DNA of 64,000 nt from Neodontobutis hainanensis (Eukaryota > Chordata > Actinopteri > Gobiiformes > Odontobutidae). Positions 1-9,586 of this stretch are shown piece after piece. The position numbers and the translations under genes were made by a program. The notes beneath the pieces are model-generated. The model made no database searches. It saw nothing but the letters and a program-made list of their open reading frames with translations, and was not told the DNA's origin. The stretch is taken from positions 836,501 through 900,500 of the forward strand of contig JALDNG010000100.1 in NCBI GenBank assembly GCA_024349245.1, read 5' to 3'. The number at the start of each line of letters is the position of its first letter. Position 1 is the first letter of the stretch.

Positions 1-175
1 ATCATGGTGAGGATGAATGAAAGGCAACCCCGACGCCAACTACAACGGCTAAGTGAAGTACCATCAGAAAGTCTCCTAGAAGATGTGAATGCAGCATTGA
101 GTGCGATCCCTACCACAACCATCACTGAAACCAATGAGCTGATATACACCTCAGCAGCAGTGATCCTCGAGATGC

Positions 176-1739
176 TTGGCTATAAGAGCAACCATGGGAA
201 CCATGAGAAATAAATGGACACAAAGGCTGGAGGCTAAAATCAAGAAGGCACGGAGAGAAGTGAGCCAACTGACAGAGGCCAAGAGAGGTGCAATGAAAAA
301 TCAAGTACCCAATAGGTACAACCAGATGCCAATACCTGAAGCACTTGAAACTGCCAAACAAAGGCTCCAAGCCTTGGCCAGCCGCCTAAAGAGGTACACA
401 AGAGAGAATGAAGCCGGAAAAATAAACCGGCTGTTCGCAACTCAACCTGCGAAAGTGTACGCTCAGTGGCAGGGTAAAAATAACAGCAGAGCCGACCCAC
501 CAAGGCTGGAAACTGAACAATACTGGAAAAGTATATGGGAGAGGGAGGCATCACACAACAGCGATGCACAGTGGCTGGTGGCTCTGAGAGAGGACCACAG
601 CAACCTCCCTGAAGAGAATCCAGTTACCATCACAGCGGCAGACATCCAAGAAAGAGTCTCAGGTATGAAAAACTGGACAGCACCGGGCCCTGACAGGGCC
701 CTACTGGCTAAAGAAGTTCACTGCACTCCACGAGCACCTTGCAGCACAAATGAACCAGCTGCTAAGGGATGGGACACACCCTGAATGGCTTACCGAAGGG
801 TGTACAATCCTGATTCTGAAGGATCCCACAAATGGTACAGTCCCATCCAACTATCGGCCAATAACCTGTCTCTTTACAACATGGAAGCTCATGTCAGGCA
901 TCATCACGGCTAAGATAACTGGGCACATGGATTAATACATGAGCAAAGCACAGAAGGGCATCGGCAAAGAAACCAGAGGAGCCAAACACCAACTCCTGGT
1001 TGACAGAACAGTCACCCAAGACTGCAGAACCCGACACACCAACCTGTGCACTGCCTGGATTGATTACAAGAAAGCATATGACTCAATGCCACACACATGG
1101 ATCACTGAATGCTTGGAGATGTACAACATCAACAGGACTCTAAGACACTTCATTGCAAACTCGATGAGGCTATGGAAAACCACCCTTGAGGCCAATGGCA
1201 AGCCACTTGCACAAGTATCCATCAAATGTGGCATATACCAAGGAGATGCTCTGTCCCCACTGCTGTTCTGCATAGGTCTGAACCCCCTCAGCCAAATAAT
1301 CAACAAGACTGTCTATGGATACTGACTCAGGAATGGGGCCATCATCAGTCACCTCCTCTACATGGATGACATCAAGCTATACGCTAAGAGCGAGCGGGAC
1401 ATCGACTCACTGATCCACACCACCAGGATCTACAGCTCTGACATTGGGATGTCATTCGGGCTTGAGAAGTGTAGTCGAATGGTGACAAAGAGAGGGAAGG
1501 TAGTCCACACAGAAGGGGTCTCACTACCAGAAGGAACAATAGCAGACATTGAGGATGGTTACAAGTACCTTGGAATACCACAGGCAAATGGCAACCTTGA
1601 AGAGGTAACAAGGAAAACAGCAACTGCCAAATACCTCCAACGAGTAAGGCAAGTCCTAAGAAGTCAGCTCAATGGCAAGAACAAGGCACGGGCAATAAAC
1701 AGCTACGCCCTGCCAGTGATCAGATACCTGCGGGAATAA
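176..1739 (+). pseudogene. Reverse transcriptase domain of the REL LINE, broken
   Basis: The reading frame is spread over two phases. Bases 176-784 encode a basic helical N-terminal stretch ending in TAPGPD, which matches the start of LINE RT domains. From about 740 the frame moves to a phase kept until 1739, with the RT blocks NYRPITCL, DYKKAYDSMPH, GIYQGDALSPLLF and LLYMDDIKLYAKS. The catalytic Asp pair of YMDD is intact. Two stops interrupt this phase: TAA at 933-935 and TGA at 1323-1325. In related copies these positions look like Gln and Arg, so simple C-to-T decay would explain both. The RT would copy the element RNA at a nicked target site, but this copy cannot make a full product. Confidence 0.85.
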
Positions 1740-2785
1740 TAAGGTGGCCAAAGGAAGAGATACAGACCACAGACTTTAAGACACGAAAGCTCCTCACCAT
1801 GCATGGAGGGTTCCATCCCAAATCCAGCACCCTGAGACTGTACGCTAGCCGTAAGGAAGGCGGCCGTGGACTAGTGAGTGTGAAAGCCACTATCCAGGAT
1901 GAAACATCCAAGATCCACAAGTACATCAAAGATAAGGCCCCAACAGATGACGTGCTTAGTGAATGTCTCAGGCAATGGGGAACAGCGGAAGAGGAGCTGG
2001 AGGAGGGACCATCATGGGAGGACAAACCCCTACATGGGAAGTACCGCCAGAACATAACTGAAGTGGCTGATATCAAGAAATCCTACCAATGGCTAGAACG
2101 GGCTGGACTGAAGGACAGCACAGAGGCACTCATCATGGCTGCACAGGAACAAGCCCTGAGCACCAGAGCAATAGAGGCCCAGATCTACCACACCAGACAA
2201 GACCCAAGGTGTAGGCTGTGCAAACAGGCCCCTGAGACAATCCAACACTTAACTGCAGGGTGTAAGATGCTGGCAGGGAAAGCATACATGGAGTGCCATA
2301 ACCAAGTGGCTGGCATAGTGTACAGGAACATCTGCACGGAGTACGGACTGGAAACCCCGAGGTCAAAGTGGGAAACACCTCCAAAGGTGGTAGAGAATGA
2401 CCGAGCCAAGATCCTGTGGGACTTCCAGATTCAGACTGACAGAATGGTAATGGCGAACCAACCAGACATCGTGGTGGTGGACAAACAGCAGAGGAAAGCC
2501 GTTGTGGTGGATGTGGCAATACCAAACGATTGCAACATCAGGAAAAAGGAACATGAGAAACTAGAGAAATACCAAGGGCTCAGAGAAGAGCTAGAAAAGA
2601 CTTGGAAGGTGAAGGCGACAGTGGTGCCCGTGGTCATCGAAGCACTCGGGGCAGTGACCCCCAAACTGGAAGAGTGGCTACAGCAGATCCCTGGAAGAAC
2701 ACCAGACATCTCAATCCAGAAAAGTGCAGTACTAGGAACAGCCAAGATACTGCGCAGAACCCTCAAGCTCCCAGGCCTCTGGTAG
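1727..2785 (+). pseudogene. C-terminal CCHC knuckle and restriction-like endonuclease of the REL LINE
   Basis: After a one-base shift near 1727 the frame stays open to the stop at 2783-2785. It begins with the segment read as PAGIIRWPKEEI, which joins the RT thumb. A zinc knuckle CRLCKQAPETIQHLTAGC gives the spacing C-x2-C-x7-H-x4-C. Downstream, PDIVVVDKQQRKAVVVDVAI gives PD-x14-D, the signature of the REL endonuclease that cuts target DNA in R2/R4-type LINEs. The 328-residue open stretch starting at Met 1799 is the longest intact coding run in the window. It has no independent start context and should be read as part of the LINE protein, not as a host gene. Confidence 0.85.
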
Positions 2786-2845
2786 GACCCAAGCTCGATG
2801 GATGAGACCACCCGCGGAGGGTGAAGGACAAAGTTTTATATATAT

Positions 2846-3126
2846 GGTACACGATGCAGAGTGGTTAGCACTGCTGCCTCACAGCAAGAAGGTTGTGTGT
2901 TCAAAACCTGGCCAAACATTCTCGGCCGACTCCGGTCTTTCTGTGTGGAGTCCACCTGTCCTCCGCGTGTTACCGTGGGTTCTCTCCGGGTACTCCGGCT
3001 TCCTCCAACCGTCCAAAGACATGTATGTATAGGTTAATCGGAAACTCTAAAGTGTCTCTAGTGAATGAATGTGAGAGTGAATGGGTGTCTGTCACTGTCT
3101 GTCTCTATATGTCAGCCCTGCGACTA
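2846..3126 (+). repeat. tRNA-like teleost interspersed repeat, copy A
   Basis: The copy starts with an A-box-like GTGGTTAGCACTG near 2860 and a decayed B-box-like GTTCAAAACC near 2900. It continues with the conserved block TGGGTTCTCTCCGGGTACTC and the following TTCCTCCaaccGTCCAAAGACATG. The same consensus recurs at 16066-16226, 22757-22872, 33286-33625, 47382-47495 and 63914-64000. The repeat abuts the LINE tail directly. Its 3' end is lost: the expected GTCCAGGGTGTACCCCGCC block seen in copy B is absent. Confidence 0.75.
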
Positions 3127-3589
3127 ACTGCAACAGATTTCCTCCTCCTACCTGAGGTGGTTGGACAACAGCGCCCCCTGTAGTCTGACTTCTTTAGAAC
3201 AGCTCCAGGTGTCCAACCCCACGTCCTGGTTCACTGCGCCCATGGCTGGTTTACAAATCTCAATTGCTTTCCAATTCTAAAGATTATGTTTGTTGTTTGT
3301 GTTAATCATTTTTTAATTTTGAAAACCTCCATAAATCCACCGACAAGACATGTCACAGTAGCATCATGTGACTCTAAGGAAGACTGCAGAAACTTTGCAT
3401 AAAAACCATAGATTGTAAAGATATGGATGTTATCCGCTCATTGGTCCCCCATTCACCGATATGGTCATTACAACAGGGCAATAAAAATAAAATGGCTTTT
3501 CGGCTTTTACTCCATAGTAAAACAATAGTTTTCAGATAGCATAAACGGACGTAATAATCAAAAATTTACCCCCCCAGAGTTGTCACGTA

Positions 3590-3750
3590 GTAAAAACTTA
3601 TCTCTAGAGATCGGAGCCATCTTTTGTATCAGGCTGTAAACATGATTTTTACACTTGTAAAGTCGCCATTGGGTTTCTTGTTATATTTCCGCTTTTGGAG
3701 CCTGCCCTCTGGTGGACGGAGGTATATCGCCTTTAATCAAGGACCTTTTA
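3590..3750. repeat. Possible fragment of a common teleost repeat
   Basis: The stretch with TTTTGGAGCCTGCCCTCTGG near 3695 resembles the recurring fish repeat containing 'tttggagccagcctctagtgg'. The resemblance is from memory, there is no second copy in this window to confirm it, and the ends are not visible. Bases 3127-3589 show nothing else that I can name. Confidence 0.3.
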
Positions 3751-5229
3751 GGAGGTTCCATGAGAGACGCTTGATGAAAACATGTCAAGGTACAATATTT
3801 ATAACACTGGTCTGTTAATTAGAAACTTTAGGCAAACCCAACTTTTGTGGAAGACAATTTAACATATTTGAACTAACACAACTTTTAACAGGGACAGATT
3901 ATTTTGTCTTTCTTTCTCCTCATGTAAGTGTTATAATAAATAAATAAGATATAACCTGAAAACCTCTCAATTAACCTTAGTATGTACAGCTACAGTTGCT
4001 GGCCTTTATGAGCTGCATCATCATTACATTTGCAAACAATTTATTCCTTTAAGGCTTTTGACACACACAAATGTGTTTATTCATTTAACTACATAACTTT
4101 TATTTTTCAATCACAGCTCTCTTAAACACAAAGTTAAACTGACTAGTTTCTATAGCGGCTAGATACTATACGTTAGATGAAAGGAAAGCCTTATGTTACT
4201 CGCAAAAGTCTCAGCTTACAGGTCGCTCAGACCTAATGTTTGTGTGTCCTGAACCCATCCTACCCATTTCTATTTATAGTGAGGTATTTTGTGGTAAATT
4301 AACAGTACAATTAAAAAACAAAATAAAAGGATCAAAAGGCTGTTAAGACATTCATCCATTTGATAAAGTAGCTGTGTGGGACAGGTGATGAGGGGGATGT
4401 CACAGGGGAGTCGAAAATGGGCTTTCGAGAGCCAATGATAAAAAATAACTCTGCGTTGTTCTGTGCACGCTCTGTTCTTGTCGGTCTGGTCCTAGATGCT
4501 AATTTGGTAAGTGATCCTGCAACTGTGTGTGCGTCTGGGGTTACAGCTGCACTTGTTTGGAGTCAGGGATGTGGAAGAAGAGGTAGGGTCAGCCCCATGG
4601 GAAAACAAAGAGCCCGAGAAGGAAATTATGGTTGAGACTTTTTAGGGTTTTAGGTGAATGAGAAAAAGAGAAAGTGAAAGGGGTGCAATAAAACTGTTTT
4701 TTTTTTAAAGGAGTCAGTAAGTTCAAAATCTGTTTAAATTAACCAGGCGTGTATTTAAAAAACTCCAAATTTGGGTGACAAAGTCAGCATCATCAAAATC
4801 CCATATTTTTAATAAATAAGTTGGTTTATGGCAAGTGACATGTATAAACGTTGGAGAACATTACCCAAAGTCTCAAGTTGCTTTGACAGCTGATGCATGT
4901 TTGATTAAAACAAATTCAACTCTGGTTCACTCGTTAGTTCGGTTTGTTTGAGCTGCTGTGAAAGCTGTCCATCGAACTCCGCTGCAGGCTAAAGCTTAGA
5001 ACATATTCTGCAAAAACAGAGACATTTTTGTTTTTCTTGAGGTGGCAAGAACAAGAATAAAAGATAGTTCTGGCCTAGACAATTGCTATTTCACAAGAAA
5101 CTCATGTGCAGACTTCCTTGCTTTTCTGCATTAATAGTGCCCACTTCATATATCTGACCAATTACACAATAGTTGTTGGACACTACATGAGAAAAAAGCC
5201 CAGATAATGTGACAAAAACAAGACCTTAC
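3751..5229. other. Non-coding stretch, nothing identified
   Basis: AT-rich sequence with short frames only. At 5029-5058 a motif (CTTGAGGTGGCAAGAACAAG) is shared in inverse orientation with about 16875-16905, so part of this may be an unnamed interspersed repeat. Confidence 0.5.
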
Positions 5230-5445
5230 TCATTAATACAAAGGGATTCAAAGGGTTTTTACTCAATTCAACAAACTTTTTTTTCTTTTAAACTCTGTCT
5301 TCATTTGTACTTGTGTTAAAATCTATTGTTACATCCTTTAAAAACCGAGCTGTTTTTACTAATAATGTGTCTTGACTCTAGATCTGCGCAGAAGCCTTCT
5401 CCTGCAGGAGTCTAGTTATTATAACGCTGATGGGACTGCAACGGT
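5230..5445 (+). pseudogene. Inverted partial copy of SUN-like gene exon 2 and its upstream intron
   Basis: This plus-strand segment closely matches the reverse complement of about 8347-8575. It includes the intron tract with TTGTACTTGTGTTAAA, the acceptor TTGACTCTAG and the exon start ATCTGCGCAGAAGCCTTCTC. The exon reads LRRSLLLQESSYYNADGT, against LRRSLLLQESSYYNTDGT in the minus-strand gene. After that the copies diverge, and here the frame ends in TAA at about 5447, just before a GTGAGT. I see no further matching exons downstream on this strand. It is best read as a relic of an inverted duplication or of a head-to-head paralogue whose rest has been lost. Confidence 0.75.
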
Positions 5446-7017
5446 GTCTTAAGGTGAGTGAGCATATATTTTTAGTCACAATTTATGTTCCTTCCCAGTA
5501 AAGCTAAAGTGAGTCAATATGTCATGTTGCTTTTTGGGTAAAGCATGCTAAACGTTTGCTTCATCTACTCCTGGTACACAGGCAGTGTTGATCCGTGTGG
5601 CCCAGTACACACAGATATCAAGTAATATCTTAGATATTGTTCCATATTCCGTCATTTCTCGTACAGAGACAGCACTCTGCTGTACCTGTAGCAGAGATGC
5701 AGCTCTTGGCACTAAAGATTGAACATAAACATCTCATGACTCGTGTAACACTGTGAGTTTTTACTGAACACAGACTTATAAACTGTCTTGGACTTGTGCA
5801 GTTTGTGTCAAGTTTGCTAATTTGATTGAAAGCGAAAGCACACACCATCAGTGTATGTTGTCTAGCGCTGCTCCCCCGTGGGAAACCAAGCAGAACTTGC
5901 GCTACAGAGGAGCCAGTGTACCACAGCCAGACCAACCCTGTGACCGAACTGTGCTGATAGGAGTATTGTTTTATAGAGGGTACACCAATAGGTGGCAGCC
6001 AGAAACTAAACAGACCTTAAGGTATACAGCACGTGAAAGGAAGTGGTGGTTGAGCACTGTTTAACAAGGTTAATTAAAATAATGTGCTAAAAACCCACGT
6101 CTATTTTTTATGTTTTCTTAAAAACATAACATGGTACCAGGATTGGGATAAGTTTGACGTGGTCGTGAGAAAATGTATTGAACACTATTACGTACTATTA
6201 CAATTTACTATTACAACTTAAATAATATAATTTTGTTATTTTACTAAACAAACTAATAACTCGCCTGCACTTCCAAGCATGAGGTAGAGCAGGAAACACA
6301 GTGGAGAACTCTGTATGTTGCTACTACATGGTCTATTATCTCTACACACATCCCACTGACAATTCTCTCCCATCATCAGATTATTAACAGATACAGTCTC
6401 CTCTTGCGTTTTTGACACATTTTTCTTTTTCTTTTTCCAGTGTGACTGATAACATTTTGCAGCACGCCTCGCCCGGTGTGAGTTGGCCTTTAGACATCAC
6501 AGCTGGTTCCAGGGTTGCCAATCAACATTAAAAAAAACTGCTGCGCACTGCTATTTTCCAAAATTGACAAAAGTCAACCAAAAATGGTAGTGTGGGTTGC
6601 CTTGCATTTTCAAACCTGAGAAGCGCATTCTTTAAAATAGCATATATGCATTAGTTATATTCTCAATTTAATTTAGAGAGCAATCCCTGCAAAGTTTTTG
6701 AGTTAACTATAGAAGAGACAAGGATTAGTGTGTGTCGCGCTCGCAAAACTTGCAATGGGGGGTGTGGGATCACGATGGTGATGATATGTGCTCACTTAGT
6801 AGCACAGAGAGTTAGCATCTAGAGCTAATGCACCAACTGTCCACAACCACCACCGACAGCTCTGTTACAGAAATGTCTTGTTGTCTATCTCAAAGCTGTC
6901 CTCCAACATGAAGTTCCCTGTTAAGTCTGGGCCTGCCTGTCCTGTTTCTAAATCCAAGTCCCAAGTGAAGGTTTTATTAAGTCCTGGTCTTGTTCAGTCC
7001 GGGACTCACACCTGCCT
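5446..7017. other. Non-coding stretch between the SUN exon copy and the SUN gene
   Basis: No convincing exon, RNA gene or transposon end is visible. The frame at 5822-6064 contains the short echo ETKQNLRY / ETKQTLRY, probably chance or a tiny duplication. The 3' UTR of the minus-strand SUN gene would extend into this region from 7017 downwards. Confidence 0.5.
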
Positions 7018-8754
7018 CTACGGGACGATGTTGTCGGGGCGGGTGGGGATTTTCTGGTGCACCCTGAAATTGTAGAGGCAGGTGTACTCAGCATTACCCC
7101 AGTTGTTATCGACCTGCAGCCTGACGTGTTGATTCTCGTTGTAGTTCTGGTCCAGACCCCACAAAGTGAAGGTTTGAAATGAGGCGCCGTTCTGGTCATA
7201 AAAGAACTTTCCCAGAAACCTCTCTTCACTGTTCAGTGTTTTCATGCCTTAAAAGAGAAGAACAGTTTTAGTTCACTGTGTCACTAGTTGTGTTTCCATA
7301 AATAGATTTAGGGACATTTCAAAAATTTACTTTAGTGCAGTTTTTATCAAATGTAATCTGTGAAATGAGTCTTGGTCGACAACACACAGATAACTCACAT
7401 AAACTGAAAACATCTTTGGTGCGCTGGGGATAGATCCAGTGAAGGACTGTGCTTTCACAATGTGTCCAATGGTCACATGATTGATTCTGGATGGAGGCGG
7501 CCAGTCGGACGTGTAAACACCCCCGATCACCAGCAAAAGGCCAGCACTGTCCCGGGACGAGAGGAGACTCAGGCTAAAGGAGAAAAAGAGTCAGATACAG
7601 TCAGAGAAATGCTCTGATGAGCTTCAGAGAAATCAGGTTCAGTTTAAGAATCAAGTGTGTCACATTAGAGGCTGATATACATTATATAATAATTTTGCTG
7701 AAATAGTTTTACAAGTTTTACAGACACAAAAGTACAACTCTTATTTAAACTGTGAACATTTCCTATCTGCATCACAGTCAGTTGTTCTGGGAACCACAGC
7801 GACTGAAGCGTCTGAACTAAACTGTCCAAATGTGTCCGACGACTGACTCCTGATCACTGTGGCTCCTGCAGCAAAATACAAGCTACACATTATCAACCTT
7901 AACTTATTAAACCTACACAGATGTGTTTGTAAAATAAAACCATACCTGCAGATAGGGAAGCAATATTTGTCATTCTGTCTGCTTTAGTTGCAACAGCCTC
8001 CTGTACGCGTTCTGCTCCTCATTCAGCTCTGCTACACATCCGAGGTAAGCGTGAACTAAACAAGCAAAAGAACTGGTCAGAGATTTGTGATCAATGTGAA
8101 ATTTAACAAATAAGAAATAATACTCACTGAAAGCCAGGAACAACACAAACATGACCATCGTAAAGGCATGTTTTTTCCCAAAAGATGGGGAGGGGCTTGT
8201 TGGCCTCAGAAGCGTACTTTAGCTCCTGACTCTGGGCACGATGAACCCGTTACCTTTTAAACACCCTACAACAAAAGGACAGGTGCGATAAGGAAATCAA
8301 ATACAAATGAGTCTGAATTCAAACTACAACTTACCTGTGAAGGGTTTCCTTGTAGGAAATAACAGGAGTCCCGTCAGTGTTGTAATAACTAGACTCCTGC
8401 AGGAGAAGGCTTCTGCGCAGATCTAGAGTCAAGACACATTTTTAGTAAAAACAGCTTGGTTTTTAAAGGATGTAACAATAGACTTTAACACAAGTACAAA
8501 TGAAAAAAGTTGGCTTAATTGACTAAGAACAAGTAAAAACCTTTTGAACCCCTTTGTATTAACTCTCTTTGACATTTAGTGAGATTTAAAACTGTTTAGA
8601 AAAACAATTGAAAGCTACAATTAACAGAAAACTCCAAGGAATAATAAAATAACTAATTTTGACTGAAGCCATATTACATGTCAATATGAATTTTCAGTAA
8701 AATATTATTAATTCAGTCTCTAAACTGTTTCTGCAGTGGTTACTCACTGTTCAT
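7018..8754 (-). CDS. SUN-domain protein gene (SUN3/SPAG4-like size), multi-exon, possibly decaying
   Basis: Minus-strand exons inferred from splice sites and phase: 8754-8748 (start, ATGAACA then GTGAGT), 8422-8335, 8216-8128, 8055-7946, 7865 to about 7765, 7573 to about 7395/7399, and 7247-7018 (stop TAG). SUN proteins span the inner nuclear membrane and bind KASH proteins to form LINC complexes. Visible here: an N-terminal RRSLLLQESSYYN segment, a hydrophobic helix FTMVMFVLFLAFIHAYLGC across exons 3/4, a short helical linker, ADRMTNIASLSAGATVI entering the SUN domain, GSIPSAPKMFSVY, and the C-terminal RLQVDNNWGNAEYTCLYNF then RVH. The first four exons join in phase, but exon 4 needs one extra base near LQLK/ADRM, exon 5 has no clear donor, and exon 6 ends in TAT|GTGAGT, which is out of phase with exon 7. 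A weaker donor four bases later (exon end 7395), or an alternative exon 4 acceptor near 8013, would restore the frame. It may be a divergent working gene or a young pseudogene. Confidence 0.65.
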
Positions 8755-9309
8755 TGGATGGTTCTCTGCAGTAAATATTGATGGAAACTGTTTTCTTTGT
8801 TTTTTTCTTTCTCTGTTTGTTCAGGTGTGTCTCCTGCTCAAAGGTTTAACCAAATTGTTTCCAGAACCAGAATTGATCAGGGACTAAAATTATCTGTTGT
8901 CCATCAACCAGGTTGCTACGGAAACGTCTTCAGAATGAGTTGTGTCAGTTTATATTAGTAATAACATGAACCATTATAATTGAAAATATATCAAAATTCT
9001 TAAAGAAAATAAGCAATTATTTTAATGGATAAATCTTTATTTAAACAGAAGTCAGAAAACAGTACAGGCTCAGCGTTTATCATTAGTGAAACAGAGTAAA
9101 AAATGTCAATCAAGTCCCACCAAAACTAAAAGTACTGTAGACTACTACTTTGGCCATTGGTTCAATCCAAGCGGTCTATTTCCAAAATGTGAAGCTAGAC
9201 ATATAGTTCTACTCTGTAGTGATTTTGGTGAGTAATTTTAGAAACCAAAATATATAAGAAATAGCTGTGCCTTTTAGCTTTTGCTTCTAGAAATACCAGA
9301 CTATATACA
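8755..9309. other. Upstream flank of the SUN-like gene
   Basis: This would contain the 5' UTR and promoter of the minus-strand gene. I see no CpG cluster or clear TATA box, and no other gene. Confidence 0.4.
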
Positions 9310-9586
9310 ATACAAAAACTCTCAATAAACTGCAGTACATTGAAAACTTTGCTGCCCATCTGCTTACATACACTCGCTCCTGTGACCACATCAGCCCTCC
9401 ACTGGCTCCACATTCCACAGCACATCTAGTTCAAATTCCTCACCATAGTTTACAATTCCCTCTATAGCCTGTCTCTCACTTTCCTGTCTGACCTCCACCC
9501 TTACTCAAATCAGCTGATGCCAAACTTAAGGCCTCAACACTCACCGTCTTCACTGTCTGGTTTATTCAAAAAACCTTTCTACAAAC
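9310..9586 (+). pseudogene. LINE reverse transcriptase C-terminal remnant
   Basis: The plus strand reads LQYIENFAAHLLTYTRSCDH, then ...VYNSLYSLSLTFLSDLHPY. This follows the usual C-terminal RT pattern of L2/Jockey-type LINEs (QN-AAR-LT-TR, a short gap, then YK-L-LAP-YLSDLL). The expected LHWLPV block is degraded to an APHS segment. The remnant stops where the Penelope-like element begins. Confidence 0.65.

Larger units (their letters stand above)
1..2845 (+). mobile_element. REL-endonuclease LINE (Rex6/R4-like), decayed, cut by window start
   Basis: A non-LTR retrotransposon copy runs from the window edge to a short TA-rich tail at about 2835-2845. In order it shows an N-terminal segment, a reverse transcriptase with a YMDD box near 1360-1373, a CCHC knuckle near 2212-2250 and a restriction-like endonuclease signature near 2463-2515. 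This order, with the endonuclease at the C-terminus and no upstream AP endonuclease, is typical of R2/R4/Dong/Rex6-type LINEs; the clade choice is inferred from resemblance to abundant fish copies. The frame changes near 213, between about 700 and 750, and near 1727. In-frame stops occur at 933-935 and 1323-1325, so this copy is dead. The tail after the stop at 2785 is short and ends in a TATATA run that may be tail or target. Confidence 0.85.

Noticed and set aside
2133..2525. 130-codon minus-strand frame and others antisense to the first LINE
   Set aside because: Shadows of the plus-strand LINE coding region.
2846..2930. Possible tRNA gene (A-box and B-box-like motifs)
   Set aside because: Repeated across the window with a long common body and no cloverleaf; it is a tRNA-like interspersed repeat.
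6990..7085. Inverse words CACCTGCCTCTAC and GTAGAGGCAGGTG near the SUN gene end
   Set aside because: One arm lies inside the last SUN exon; a single short hairpin with no other sign of a structured RNA or transposon end.
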